A stretch of DNA of 64,000 bases, taken from Pullulanibacillus camelliae (GTDB lineage Bacteria; Bacillota; Bacilli; Bacillales; Sporolactobacillaceae). The position numbers and the translations under genes were made by a program. This document shows, piece by piece, positions 51,738-61,304 of the stretch. Location: positions 113,025-177,024 of the forward strand of contig NZ_BMIR01000002.1 of assembly GCF_014642655.1 (NCBI RefSeq), written 5' to 3'. The notes below the pieces were generated by a model that saw only the letters and a program-made list of their open reading frames with translations, had not been told where the DNA came from and made no database searches. How positions within the stretch are numbered: position 1 is the stretch's first letter; each line of letters starts with the position of its first letter.

Positions 51738-53430
51738 CTTGTTTCTCAAGATACTGACGCATGTGCTGCATATAGTCTGGCGCGTCCATGGCATCTTCTA
51801 CGATCAGTTCAATTAAGCACAGCCTGGCCTGGCAGTCTGTCTCTGCTCGCTTAATGGCGTCATCGAGCTCCCCGTTGGTGCGGACACTGATAGAAAAAGC
51901 ATCGCCGCCAAAGGCTTCGGCAAGCTTTGTATAGGACCAATTGGGCACTCTGTTATACGCCTGGTTTTCAGTTTTGACATTTAAATATTTCTCAATAGTA
52001 TAGCCCTGATTATTGAGCACAAAAATGATGGGCTTGCAGCCATGAACCAGCATGGAACTGATCTCTTGGACGGTCAATTGTAATGAGCCATCTCCTGTAA
52101 ATAAAAGAACCCGGCGCCGCGGGGCAGCGATGCAAGCGCCGTAAGTCGCTGGTGTAGCATAACCAATAGACTGCCAGCCGCCTTGGGCAATCACTGTTGT
52201 GCCACGCGGAAGCTTGACTTGTCCGATGCCATAGTAAAAGGTGCCCGTTTCAACAACAAGAATGTCGTTTTCCTTCAACATGTTTTGAAAGCGAGGATAA
52301 TAAGTCGCAGCTGTTAATAGTTGATCAGGTTCACTAATCAAAGCATCATAGGTGAAATCGCCCTTGATCACCGGACTTCGTTGACGAAAACCACTCCTTT
52401 GTAACGCTTGGAGCATGTCCTTTGCCATGATATGCGGATATTCTGCTACACCGATTTTAACGTGATCGGGTTGTATTTGAATGAGACGGAGGGGATCAAG
52501 CCTGGCCGTAAAATTGGCAGTATTGCTATCTGCCCATAATAAGCCAATGGCAATCACACAATCGGCCCTTTCAACAGCCGTGCGAACCTCTTGCCTTCCA
52601 AAAGCTCCGCCGTATGTACCAATAAATTGCGGATGACTTTCATCGAAAGCCCCTTTTCCATAAAGTGTGGTGGCAACAGGAATAGTCAAAGCTTCGGCAA
52701 GCTGTAAAACAGGCTCTTCAAGATGAAAACGCATTGCTCTAACATCGACTAACACTACGGCATTCTGTGCTTGCTTTAAAAGCTGCATGGCGTGATCAAC
52801 GGCAGCCTGTAAGCTTTGCGGTTGTGTTGTTTCTGGTGCCGGCTGCTGCGTGAAACGCTGGATGATGGGTTTAGCGACTAAATCAATGGCGATCATTAAA
52901 TAGACAGGCTTCTTTTTCTCCTTAGCCATTTGGATAGCTAGCGGAATTTCTATAGTAGCATTTTCTGGTGTGAGGACAGCTGTATAGGCTGTGATCGGTT
53001 CATAGACTTTACGAAACACGTCATAATTTCCATCCATTAACGTGTGATGCATCAGTTTATGCTGTTGCTGCGCCATGGAGGGCGGTGCGCCTACAATATG
53101 GATAAGGGGGATATTTTCACTATTGGCACCCGCAATGCTATTACAAGTACTCATCTCTCCGACACCAAAGGTTGTAATCAGTGCGGCTAACCCTTTTAAT
53201 CGTGCATAAGCGTCCGCAGCATAACCCGAATCCAGCTCATTTCGGCCATTGACAAACTGGATGCCCTTATATTTTTCAAGCGTATCAAGAAGGGAAAAAT
53301 TATAATCACCTGGCACGCCAAATATATCTGTGATGCCTTCCTGATACAGGCAGTCAAATAAATAGTGCCCTACTGTTTTCTGTATAGGTAAATCTCTATT
53401 AGAGCTATTTGAGGAGTTAGGGGCGATCAT
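51715..53430 (-). CDS. Thiamine-diphosphate 2-oxoacid (pyruvate/indolepyruvate-type) decarboxylase
   Basis: A 571-residue enzyme of the PDC/IPDC/KdcA family. The catalytic glutamate is E65 (GRNELDSGYAADAYAR), the paired histidines H128-H129 (KLMHHTL) are the decarboxylase hallmark, and the cofactor site GDGSLQLTVQE with LNNQGYTIE lies near 440-475. It converts a 2-oxo acid to an aldehyde and carbon dioxide. ATG 53430 is preferred to GTG 53442, which overlaps the ribosome site. Such genes are uncommon in Bacillales. The aldehyde could be reduced by the alcohol dehydrogenase at 6017. The exact 2-oxo acid is uncertain. Confidence 0.88.
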   Translation of the reverse strand: MIAPNSSNSSNRDLPIQKTVGHYLFDCLYQEGITDIFGVPGDYNFSLLDTLEKYKGIQFVNGRNELDSGYAADAYARLKGLAALITTFGVGEMSTCNSIAGANSENIPLIHIVGAPPSMAQQQHKLMHHTLMDGNYDVFRKVYEPITAYTAVLTPENATIEIPLAIQMAKEKKKPVYLMIAIDLVAKPIIQRFTQQPAPETTQPQSLQAAVDHAMQLLKQAQNAVVLVDVRAMRFHLEEPVLQLAEALTIPVATTLYGKGAFDESHPQFIGTYGGAFGRQEVRTAVERADCVIAIGLLWADSNTANFTARLDPLRLIQIQPDHVKIGVAEYPHIMAKDMLQALQRSGFRQRSPVIKGDFTYDALISEPDQLLTAATYYPRFQNMLKENDILVVETGTFYYGIGQVKLPRGTTVIAQGGWQSIGYATPATYGACIAAPRRRVLLFTGDGSLQLTVQEISSMLVHGCKPIIFVLNNQGYTIEKYLNVKTENQAYNRVPNWSYTKLAEAFGGDAFSISVRTNGELDDAIKRAETDCQARLCLIELIVEDAMDAPDYMQHMRQYLEKQEKLRHRE

Positions 53431-53574
53431 AATCGTGTACACTCCTTAGAATTGGTTTCAATAGTAGTAATTTATCCAATTGCTTGTGGGTTATACAGTG
53501 AGAGGTTAAAAGAGAGTCTGAAAGAGAAAGTGATTTGAAAGCCTCGAAGAAAAGGTAACTGATGTGACAGGGTG

Positions 53575-53662
53575 AAGGGATTAAAGGCTTTTATTTGGGG
53601 ATAAGCCTCATACGGAAGAGGCTTCATCGCAGGTCAAGTGAATGGGAATGCAAGGGACGAGA
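53575..53662 (-). repeat. Interspersed repeat B, degraded inverted fragment
   Basis: GAAGAGGCTTCAT, then TCAAGTG, ATGGGA and TGCAAGG, read forward, are the reverse complement of the 3' third of repeat B (CTTGCGCTCCC, CACTTGA, ATGAAGCCTCTT). It lies in the 430-base divergent gap between the decarboxylase and aldo/keto reductase genes, where nothing else is recognised. Confidence 0.5.
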
Positions 53663-53876
53663 GATTCAGAATCTAAAATCTTATATATCCTTATCATTTG
53701 AAAAATAATACAAGTCCCTTATTGTGATATGTATCCTTATTTTAAATCGATGCATATTGGTGGCAATCGATGATTGCAGTCGCTTATACTGATAATAAAA
53801 TAAATAGAGAAGTAAATGGTGTAGGTTAGCATGTGATGGGGTGGCAAGTATTAATTGAACAAAGGAGAGTGCAAAC

Positions 53877-54857
53877 ATGGAATATGTGAAGCTTGGAAAC
53901 ACAGGTCTTGATGTCTCACGCTTGTGCATTGGCTGTATGAGTTTTGGTGTACCAGAACGTGGGAATCATCAGTGGGTATTAGATGAGGAGAAAAGTCGGC
54001 CTATCATCAAGCGGGCTCTTGATTTGGGAATAAATTTCTTTGATACCGCTAATGTGTACTCCGATGGAACAAGTGAGGAAATTGTCGGTCGCGCGTTAAA
54101 GGATTTCACCAGACGTGATGAAGTGGTCATTGCAACGAAGGTTCATGGGAGAATGCATCAGGGACCTAATGGTGGAGGACTTTCAAGGAAAGCGATAATG
54201 ACGGAAATCGATAATAGTCTAATGAGATTGGGAACAGATTATGTTGACCTTTATCAGATACATAGATGGGACCCGCAAACGCCGATTGAAGAAACAATGG
54301 AAGCCCTGCACGATGTAGTCAAGGCCGGAAAGGCAAGGTATATTGGTGCGTCATCCATGTATGCCTGGCAGTTCTCCAAAGCCCTACATGTTGCAGAGAC
54401 ACATGGCTGGACGCGTTTTGTTTCCATGCAAAATTATCTCAACCTTTTATACCGAGAAGAGGAACGTGAGATGCTGCCTCTATGTAAAGATGAGGGAATC
54501 GGTGTTATTCCTTGGAGTCCGCTGGCACGAGGAAAGCTGACACGGAATTGGGATGAAACAAGCTATCGCTCAGAAACAGATAAATTTGGCCAGACTCTTT
54601 ATGCAAACACACAAGCGGCAGATAAAGCCGTCGTTGAAAGAGTGGCGGAAGTAGCAGCTGAACGTAGTGTGCCGCGTGCTCAAATTGCGCTAGCATGGGT
54701 CTTACAAAAAGAACCTGTGACCGCTCCAATAATAGGTACGACAAAGATGAGTCATTTAGAAGATGCGGTAGCCGCTCTCTCAATAGAACTGACACCAGAG
54801 GAAATTACCCGTCTCGAAGAACCTTATGTTCCGCATGGTGTACTTGGGCATCAATAA
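53877..54857 (+). CDS. Aldo/keto reductase, YajO/YhdN-like
   Basis: A 326-residue reductase with intact tetrad D56, Y61 (FFDTANVY), K88 (ATKVH) and H129 (YQIHRWD). The C-terminal APIIGTTKMSHLEDA segment binds the cofactor. AAAGGAGAG precedes the ATG. It is the fourth intact aldo/keto reductase in the window and divergent from the decarboxylase; a role in reducing the decarboxylase's aldehyde product is possible but only positional. Confidence 0.9.
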   Translation: MEYVKLGNTGLDVSRLCIGCMSFGVPERGNHQWVLDEEKSRPIIKRALDLGINFFDTANVYSDGTSEEIVGRALKDFTRRDEVVIATKVHGRMHQGPNGGGLSRKAIMTEIDNSLMRLGTDYVDLYQIHRWDPQTPIEETMEALHDVVKAGKARYIGASSMYAWQFSKALHVAETHGWTRFVSMQNYLNLLYREEEREMLPLCKDEGIGVIPWSPLARGKLTRNWDETSYRSETDKFGQTLYANTQAADKAVVERVAEVAAERSVPRAQIALAWVLQKEPVTAPIIGTTKMSHLEDAVAALSIELTPEEITRLEEPYVPHGVLGHQ

Positions 54858-54919
54858 TTGCGGACGATAACCTCGTTTTCATGAAAATGAGTAGTGAATA
54901 CCTTATGATCGATAAACAC

Positions 54920-54948
54920 GGCGATAGCTATGCAGCTGTCGCCTTTTT
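54920..54948 (+). terminator. Terminator of the aldo/keto reductase at 53877
   Basis: GGCGATAGCT pairs with AGCTGTCGCC (one G-U) around 4 bases, followed by TTTTT. Repeat B copy 2 begins 5 bases later. Confidence 0.8.
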
Positions 54949-54953
54949 CTAAA

Positions 54954-55263
54954 GATCAGAAAGTATAAAATTTCTGATCATGAGGACGGTGCGGATTTCC
55001 GCTCCAGGCCGCTCGCTTTCCGCGGGAGTGGTAAGCTTCCTCGCGCCTTCGCACTGCTAAGGTTTTACCGCTCTCCCACTTCCCGCAGGACTCTAGTCTC
55101 CGCATCATGAGTCAGCGGCGCCCGAGGAACACACGATTTTAGAGTGTTCCGAATCGCGCGCCTTGCGCTCCCATCCACTTGATCAGGCAATGAAGCCTCT
55201 TTCATATTGGATGATGCTCTATACCAAGCAAGGACCGGGCATGCTTTTTGCCCGGTTTTTCTT
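54954..55263. repeat. Interspersed repeat B, copy 2
   Basis: Starts with the GATCAGAAA...TTTCTGATC hairpin (54954-54979) and ends with the ACCGGGC...GCCCGGTTTTT terminator. It is nearly identical to 35181-35493, though the central AACAC/GTGTT stem is damaged here. Confidence 0.85.
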
Positions 55264-55347
55264 AATGCAAGTTAAACGAAAAAGCCTTGTCGGGAACTTT
55301 TTTGCATATCATTCGTAAATCCTATTAGGAAATAAGGGGGGGCTAAC

Positions 55348-56046
55348 TTGTTAACTTTAGCTGAAGAATTACTTCTTGTCGCTTATGATGATGAAAAAGG
55401 GACTGTGCTGTCATCGGCATCCTTTGGTTTACCTTATGGGATCGCTGGGGCTGTACTAATGGAGTTCGCGCTAATAGGTGCTGTGAAGTATCAAGATCAT
55501 GTGCTGTTATTTCAAGATGGGCAGGATCTTCAAGATCCGTTCCTATATCAATTGTTTAGCTTTCTAAAACAAAAAGATCAATCCCATTCTAGACGAAGGA
55601 AAATAAAGTATTGGGTACAAGTTCTTGGGCGACAAGTCAGGTCTAAGCGCTATCGTCAATTATTTTTAGACCGCCTTCAAACAAAGGGAATCCTTACAAA
55701 AAAAGAAAAGCCCTATTTTATCTTTTTTAAAAAAAGGGTCTATCCTTCCACTGATTCAGGTATAGAGGCAACCATTCGTCAAAAAGTGAGAGAGGCAGTA
55801 TTGGGAGAGACTGAGACGGAGGTCAAAACCGTGATGCTTGTCGCGCTTTTAAAAGCATGTGATGCCATCAAAGTCATTTTTTCTAAAAATGACTATAAAT
55901 CAGCGAAAAAAAGGATCGATATACTCTTAAAAGAACAGCCATATGGTCAGGCGGTGTCAGAGACGATAAAAGCGATGCAGGCGTCCATTATAGCTTCAGT
56001 TACTGCTGCTTCTGTGGCGGCCAATTCATCGTCCTCTTCAAATTAA
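55348..56046 (+). CDS. GPP34 (GOLPH3) family phosphoprotein
   Basis: A 232-residue protein beginning LTLAEELLLVAYDDEKG, the signature of the GPP34 family, known from eukaryotic Golgi phosphoprotein 3, where it binds phosphoinositides and glycosyltransferases. In bacteria the role is unknown; a basic, helical membrane-associating protein is likely. The TTG start at 55348 follows AAGGGGGGG. The C-terminus ends in an Ala/Ser-rich tail. Transcribed alone, after repeat B copy 2. Confidence 0.85.
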   Translation: MLTLAEELLLVAYDDEKGTVLSSASFGLPYGIAGAVLMEFALIGAVKYQDHVLLFQDGQDLQDPFLYQLFSFLKQKDQSHSRRRKIKYWVQVLGRQVRSKRYRQLFLDRLQTKGILTKKEKPYFIFFKKRVYPSTDSGIEATIRQKVREAVLGETETEVKTVMLVALLKACDAIKVIFSKNDYKSAKKRIDILLKEQPYGQAVSETIKAMQASIIASVTAASVAANSSSSSN

Positions 56047-56096
56047 TAGGATAAGCTTTTTTGGGGATTAGGCGTCAATGCCTTTAATGGTAAGTA

Positions 56097-56132
56097 AAAG
56101 GCCTTATACACCATAGCGTACAAGGCTTTTTC
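56097..56132. terminator. Bidirectional terminator between convergent genes
   Basis: AAAAGGCCTTATAC pairs with GTACAAGGCTTTT, with U-runs on both strands, between the GPP34 and adenylyltransferase genes. Confidence 0.65.
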
Positions 56133-56244
56133 CACGCAACAAATAATGGGCAAAATTTATAAGATAACAAAAAGCTACTGCTACGAGGGCTGCTTTTATT
56201 AAATTCTTAACAAAAAAAGCTGATCATTTTCTCGATTTTTCTCA

Positions 56245-57114
56245 TCAATAAATTGCTGTCGCATTTGGATCTAGCGTCTTGACGTGTTTAAGATGGGCTT
56301 TAACCTTCCTGGCTTCTGCCAATGAATACTGGAGATCCAAACGTTCGGCTACTTCGAGTGCAACCTGTTCAAATAAAGTGGTCATTGTAAATAAAGCTTG
56401 CCAAACCTGCTCATAGTCACCGCTGGGATAGGTCATTAAAAGTTTTTGCCACGTTTCTGCATCAAGATAGCGCTCTAAATATTTGCTATTTTTTCCGACG
56501 CTAAGTGAAAATTGTGTCTCTATGCCGACCTTCCATTCTAGCATTTTTAGAAGCATGGCCCTTACGATGGATAAATGATCTATGGCATAAAGGATTTCTT
56601 GACGCCACAATCCCTTGACGACGTAGGTCGACACCCACCAGAATTCATTACAACAGTCAGAAAAGCAGGTAGAGGTGGGGTGTTGAACCCAATACTCTCT
56701 ATCCGTTGGTGAAGGTATAGCAGGAAGAGCGTTGTCTTTATCCAATAAAACAATGGTTAACTTATCCTCGTGGCAATAGCGCTCCTTCTGCTCGAAGGGA
56801 ATGAGGGTTAAATCGATGCGATTCCCATCAGTAAACAGGAGAAGATAGGCAAAACGGTCACGGGATTCAGAGGGAAACAGTGTCATATCGTCAGGTGTTT
56901 GCATGATGATGCGGTCTCCAAAATGATTGATCCACTGTGGCTCTTTTATAAAAGATGGGAACTCTTTGACGAGATAGACAATGTCATAATCTTGAAATGG
57001 ATCTTTAGGTGCGTTTGGATTTGTCCTTGATCCATTCATTGCAACGGCCCTTATACGCTGATCCTCTTGGGCTACTCTTAAAACTAACGCCATCATTTCT
57101 TGTTCTGATCGCAT
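56245..57114 (-). CDS. Aminoglycoside 6-adenylyltransferase (ANT(6), AadK-like)
   Basis: A 289-residue nucleotidyltransferase that adenylates streptomycin. It starts MRSEQEMMALVLRVAQEDQR; the nucleotide motif MNGSR is at 26-30 and the metal-binding aspartates are D42 and D44 (FQDYDIVY), with a further Asp in NRIDLTLI. The length equals AadK of B. subtilis. AGGAGGG lies 7 bases before the ATG. It is chromosomal-looking, alone and without mobile elements beside it, so intrinsic low-level streptomycin resistance is likely. Confidence 0.88.
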   Translation of the reverse strand: MRSEQEMMALVLRVAQEDQRIRAVAMNGSRTNPNAPKDPFQDYDIVYLVKEFPSFIKEPQWINHFGDRIIMQTPDDMTLFPSESRDRFAYLLLFTDGNRIDLTLIPFEQKERYCHEDKLTIVLLDKDNALPAIPSPTDREYWVQHPTSTCFSDCCNEFWWVSTYVVKGLWRQEILYAIDHLSIVRAMLLKMLEWKVGIETQFSLSVGKNSKYLERYLDAETWQKLLMTYPSGDYEQVWQALFTMTTLFEQVALEVAERLDLQYSLAEARKVKAHLKHVKTLDPNATAIY

Positions 57115-57380
57115 GTACGTCCCTCCTAAAATGAGTCGTATAAAAAAGCTTTCTTATATAAGGAGGTCCTCGAACATCATAAATACGGCGTTATGTAAAT
57201 GGTTCGAACCTTATCATGTTATGTCCTCCTAACATTGAGAGTAGGAAGCTTAAATGTTTCAAGTATTTAAGCGTTTTCCATTATAATAGCAGTATAACGT
57301 TTATTATTATAATTTTCAAAGAACAATGGGTCTGGTGATCGGCAGTTTGAGGAGTCATTCCATTAGAAAGGAAGAAGTAT

Positions 57381-58082
57381 ATGAAGCTATTAGTGACAGG
57401 TGCTAATAGAGGGTTGGGTTTAGCATTGACAACCGTTAGCATCAAACGGGGACACACTGTTTTTGCAGGTGTTCGTGAGCAAGGAGACCGGACAGAAGCT
57501 TTAGAACAGCTTCAGACATTGTTTCCAAAGCAACTGATGATCTTACCCCTAGACATCACGGAGGAAAGTACATGTGATCATGCAGCACAGCATGTGAAGG
57601 CATCGGTTGGTACCATTGATGCAATTATTAATAACGCTGGCTTATTAACCGAACGTGATAAAAGGATCGAAGAATTGGATATGAACGAGGTCCATAAAAC
57701 ATTTAATGTCAATGTCTATGGACCAATGCGGGTTATCAAGCATTTTTTGCCAATCCTATCACGAGGAGATCAAGCGGGCATCATTAATATTTCTTCGGAA
57801 GCAGGGAGCTTTGCCAACGCTTACGGTGGTGACTATCCTTATGCGATGTCAAAGCATGCACTGAACATGTTTACAGAGCAGCTTCGCCACGCCTTAAAGG
57901 GGACAGACATTTCGGTGTTGGCGATCCATCCTGGTTGGATGCAAACCGATATGGGAGGGCAGGATGCCCCACTTTCTCCTCAAGAAGCAGCAAACGGTAT
58001 CGTTGATATTATTGAAAGAAAAAAGCACATTCAAGCTTCATCTTCATTCATTGATTTTAAGGGTCAGCCTATGCAGGTGTAA
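57381..58082 (+). CDS. Short-chain dehydrogenase/reductase (copy 2)
   Basis: A 233-residue SDR with TGANRGLG (7-14), NNAG near 85 and catalytic YAMSK. It is the close paralogue of the SDR at 50947. AGGAAGAAG precedes the ATG. The upstream region 57115-57380 has AT-rich promoter-like sequence (TATAAT near 57283). The substrate is unknown. A tartrate-dehydrogenase-like gene follows 107 bases later, possibly in the same transcript. Confidence 0.88.
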   Translation: MKLLVTGANRGLGLALTTVSIKRGHTVFAGVREQGDRTEALEQLQTLFPKQLMILPLDITEESTCDHAAQHVKASVGTIDAIINNAGLLTERDKRIEELDMNEVHKTFNVNVYGPMRVIKHFLPILSRGDQAGIINISSEAGSFANAYGGDYPYAMSKHALNMFTEQLRHALKGTDISVLAIHPGWMQTDMGGQDAPLSPQEAANGIVDIIERKKHIQASSSFIDFKGQPMQV

Positions 58083-58189
58083 TAATGTCAATCACATGAT
58101 CAATCGTTTTAGAATAAGGCCTGTCTGCGCTAGGAGGCTACGATGTCCAATTTAAAAGAAAACCATTTGTGTAAGAAGGAGAAGAGATA

Positions 58190-59281
58190 ATGAAGACTTT
58201 TGATATTGCTGTTATTCCTGGTGATGGTATTGGAAAAGAAGTGGTGCCGGAGGCTTTAAGTGTTTTAAATACCCTTGCGGAAATTCACGGTGGATTAGCT
58301 TTTCAATTTACCCAATTTCCGTGGAACTGTGAGTATTACATAGAACACGGGCAGATGATGCCGGAGGATGGTATTCAAATCCTACAAGGCTTTGATGCCA
58401 TTTTTCTCGGTGCGGTTGGCAATCCACAATTGGTACCCGATCATGTTTCTCTCTGGGGATTGCTGATTAAAATTCGCCGAGAATTTGAACAATCTATCAA
58501 TATCCGCCCAGCTCGTTATTTTGAGGGACTGCAGTCCCCATTAGTCCATCCAAAGGCCTTTGATTTCATAGTTGTAAGAGAAAATAGTGAAGGCGAGTAT
58601 AGTGAGGTTGGTGGTCGAATACATAAAGATGAGGATGAGATTGCCATCCAGAATGCGGTATTTACACGGAAGGGAACAGAACGTGCGATGCGCTATGCCT
58701 TTGATTTGGCGCGTGAACGAAACGGTCATGTGACCAGTGCGACAAAGTCCAATGGTATTGTTCATTCCATGCCCTTTTGGGACGAAGTTTTTCAGAAAGT
58801 AAAGGTGGATTATCCTGAAGTAAAAACGGCTTCCTATCATATTGATGCGCTGGCTGCCTATTTCGTTACGCGCCCTGAGCAATTTGATGTGGTTGTCGCC
58901 AGTAATTTATTTGGTGACATTCTCACTGATATTGGTGGCGCCATTATGGGCAGTATCGGGATTGCTCCTGCCGCTAATATTAACGTGAATGGTAAATATC
59001 CATCGATGTTTGAACCGGTCCACGGTTCTGCACCAGATATTTATGGCAAAGGGATTGCCAATCCTGTGGGACAAATTTGGACGGCGAAAATGATGCTTGA
59101 TCACCTTGGTGAAGTAGAACTTGGACAAAAATTATTAGAGGTCATGGAAGCGGTCTTAGCCGATGGGATTAAAACAGTGGATATCGGTGGCATAGCAACA
59201 ACAAAAGAAGTCACTCAGGCAATTATTCAGCGGTTAAAAAATGATAAAAAGGTAGGTAGGAAGCTCGCTCGTAAACTATAA
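58190..59281 (+). CDS. Tartrate dehydrogenase / D-malate dehydrogenase (decarboxylating)
   Basis: A 363-residue member of the isopropylmalate/isocitrate dehydrogenase family. It has IPGDGIGKEV at the N-terminus, NIRPARYF with the substrate arginines, ENSEGEYSEVGG, and GDILTDIGGAIMGSIG with the metal aspartates. The branch resembles YcsA and DmlA, which oxidise D-malate or tartrate with NAD. LeuB is unlikely because no leucine genes are near and the NIRPA region differs. AAGGAGAAG precedes the ATG. Confidence 0.87.
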   Translation: MKTFDIAVIPGDGIGKEVVPEALSVLNTLAEIHGGLAFQFTQFPWNCEYYIEHGQMMPEDGIQILQGFDAIFLGAVGNPQLVPDHVSLWGLLIKIRREFEQSINIRPARYFEGLQSPLVHPKAFDFIVVRENSEGEYSEVGGRIHKDEDEIAIQNAVFTRKGTERAMRYAFDLARERNGHVTSATKSNGIVHSMPFWDEVFQKVKVDYPEVKTASYHIDALAAYFVTRPEQFDVVVASNLFGDILTDIGGAIMGSIGIAPAANINVNGKYPSMFEPVHGSAPDIYGKGIANPVGQIWTAKMMLDHLGEVELGQKLLEVMEAVLADGIKTVDIGGIATTKEVTQAIIQRLKNDKKVGRKLARKL

Positions 59282-59426
59282 AAGTTTACTCCCTCCTAGT
59301 ATAAGGATTTCATTATTATCAACGAGTTAAAGACATTTTAATGAAGAAATTCCATAATTATAGATAGTGGATCGGAGTCATTGATCATCGTAACGATTTG
59401 GACTTACACACGGGGAGGGAGTACTA

Positions 59427-60881
59427 ATGCCATTAACTTCAAAGCAGATGCTATCTATCATCAGAAATGGTTTGGCGAGAACACCGCATCCTAAAAAAAT
59501 AATTGTGGTTGGAGCGGGAATGGCGGGACTAGTGACAGCATCTCTCTTAAAAGAAGCCGGTCATGAGGTTGTTATTTTAGAAGCGACTCAGAGGGTGGGC
59601 GGACGAATTTATACGTTAAGAGAGCCATTTGTAGATGACCTCTATCTTGATGTTGGTGCCATGCGGATTCCTAGCCATCATGAACTTGTGATTGAATATA
59701 TTAAGAAATTTGGTTTAGAGATCAATGCTTTTGTCAATACGACGCCTAATGATATTATTTTTGCCAACGGCGTTAAAACCACTCGAAAAAATTATCAGCA
59801 GCATCCAGATATTTTGCGTTATCCCGTTGCCCCCCATGAAAAAGGCAAGACAGCAGGTCAACTGTTGCTTGCAGCCATACAGCCTGTCATCGATTATATT
59901 CAGCAGGACCCTCTGAAGCATTGGCAGCAGGTGATAAGACAATTTGATAGATATTCGATGGAGACTTTCTTGAGATATAATCCTGTTGGCGCTTCACTTT
60001 CTTCAGGCGCTGTGGAATTATGTAAAGTTTTACTGGGACTTGAGGGGTTTCCTAATCTCTCCTTCCCGGCTATTCTTCGTGAGCTTCTTCCTTTGCTTAC
60101 ACCAAACATGCTATTTTACGAAATAAAGGGGGGAAACGACCATCTCCCTCAAGCCTTTATGTCGCAATTAAAGGATAATATTTTTTTAAATCAACAAATG
60201 ATAAAAATCTCCCAAGAGCCTCATCAAGTGACGATCCACTCCATTCATACACAAAGTCAGCGCCCGTTACAAACAACGGGTGATTTGGTCATCTTAACCA
60301 TTCCTTTTACAATGCTTAAATTTGTCGAGATAGAACCGCGTCACTCTTTTTCCCATAATAAACGCAAGGCGATTCGCGAGCTGCATTATGTCCCTTCGAC
60401 CAAAATTGGTTTGCAATTTCGTCATCGTTTTTGGGAAGGAGAAGGTCTGAAAGGAGGAAGCTTAGCCACAGATTTGCCCATTCGCTTTGCTTATTATCCA
60501 AGCCATCTTATTGGTTCGACAGGCTCTGGGATTGTATTGGCGAGTTATACGTGGGAAGACGATACACTTTCTTGGGATAATATTCCTGAACCAGATCGGA
60601 TTCGCAATGCCTTGGATAATTTAGCTACCGTTCATGGCGAGCAGATTTATGACGACTTTTTAGTTGGTGCCTCTCATAGCTGGTCGCAATACCGCTATAC
60701 TGGCGGGGCGGCTTTTTCCATGTTCAAGCCCAATCAAGAAACCGATCTTTACCCGTCTATCTATACCCCTGAAGGTAGAGTCTATTTTGCTGGTGAACAT
60801 ACCTCCACCCATCCTGCATGGATCGAAGGCGCTGTTCAATCAGGAATCAGAGTGGCCAATGATGTGAATTACTTACTATAG
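59427..60881 (+). CDS. Flavin amine oxidase / L-amino acid oxidase-like protein
   Basis: A 484-residue FAD enzyme. The dinucleotide-binding motif is VVGAGMAGL (about 27-35), followed by RVGGRIYT, and the C-terminal FAD motif is VYFAGEHTSTHPAWIEGAVQSG (first and last parts conserved). It oxidises amines or amino acids to an imine with hydrogen peroxide. No signal peptide is evident. It resembles YobN of B. subtilis. GGGAGGG precedes the ATG. The natural substrate is unknown. Confidence 0.87.
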   Translation: MPLTSKQMLSIIRNGLARTPHPKKIIVVGAGMAGLVTASLLKEAGHEVVILEATQRVGGRIYTLREPFVDDLYLDVGAMRIPSHHELVIEYIKKFGLEINAFVNTTPNDIIFANGVKTTRKNYQQHPDILRYPVAPHEKGKTAGQLLLAAIQPVIDYIQQDPLKHWQQVIRQFDRYSMETFLRYNPVGASLSSGAVELCKVLLGLEGFPNLSFPAILRELLPLLTPNMLFYEIKGGNDHLPQAFMSQLKDNIFLNQQMIKISQEPHQVTIHSIHTQSQRPLQTTGDLVILTIPFTMLKFVEIEPRHSFSHNKRKAIRELHYVPSTKIGLQFRHRFWEGEGLKGGSLATDLPIRFAYYPSHLIGSTGSGIVLASYTWEDDTLSWDNIPEPDRIRNALDNLATVHGEQIYDDFLVGASHSWSQYRYTGGAAFSMFKPNQETDLYPSIYTPEGRVYFAGEHTSTHPAWIEGAVQSGIRVANDVNYLL

Positions 60882-60984
60882 TGCCGTCTTTTGAGTAACT
60901 ATTTATAACTTTAAAAAACAAATGGACTTCAATGTGGTGCGTGGATGTTAAAACCCCATATCTAGTGTTTATTGCTTTTTTAGG

Positions 60985-61010
60985 GACTCCGATAACGGAG
61001 TCTATTTTTT
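60985..61010 (+). terminator. Terminator of the amine oxidase gene
   Basis: GACTCCG pairs perfectly with CGGAGTC around ATAA, followed by TATTTTTT. Repeat A copy 3 begins at the next base. Confidence 0.8.
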
Positions 61011-61171
61011 ACTATCGGAATTTATAATTTCGTTGACGCTCTCAAAGGAAGAGAGTATAAGTGTAACTTTGGCTTTTACCTTTTAAGGCTTGGCGAAAAC
61101 CTAAGTGTGTGATTTGCAAAAATCACATCAGGAGTACCAGCGAAGTGGTGCAAGCCAAGTTTTCTAAAAAG
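61011..61171. repeat. Interspersed repeat A, copy 3
   Basis: Matches copies 1 and 2 from ACTATCGGAA to GCAAGCCAAGTTTTCTAA. As with copy 1, a terminator ends immediately before it. Bases 61172-61304 separate it from repeat B copy 3 and look like an insertion into an A-B pair. No gene is supported between 60882 and 61853. Confidence 0.8.
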
Positions 61172-61304
61172 ATAAGAAACCACTGTGGCTTCGCATTCGC
61201 GTAGCCACCCTCCCCCATGAAACTTTTGATAAGCGTGTATGTCTTCGTTCAGTATTGACAAGACTATGTAGGTTTTACTAGATGACATACGTTTGTTTTC
61301 ATAC

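Noticed and set aside
53443-53876. Possible T-box or riboswitch upstream of the decarboxylase
   Set aside because: No T-box core or other known aptamer motif was found; only a degraded repeat B fragment is present.
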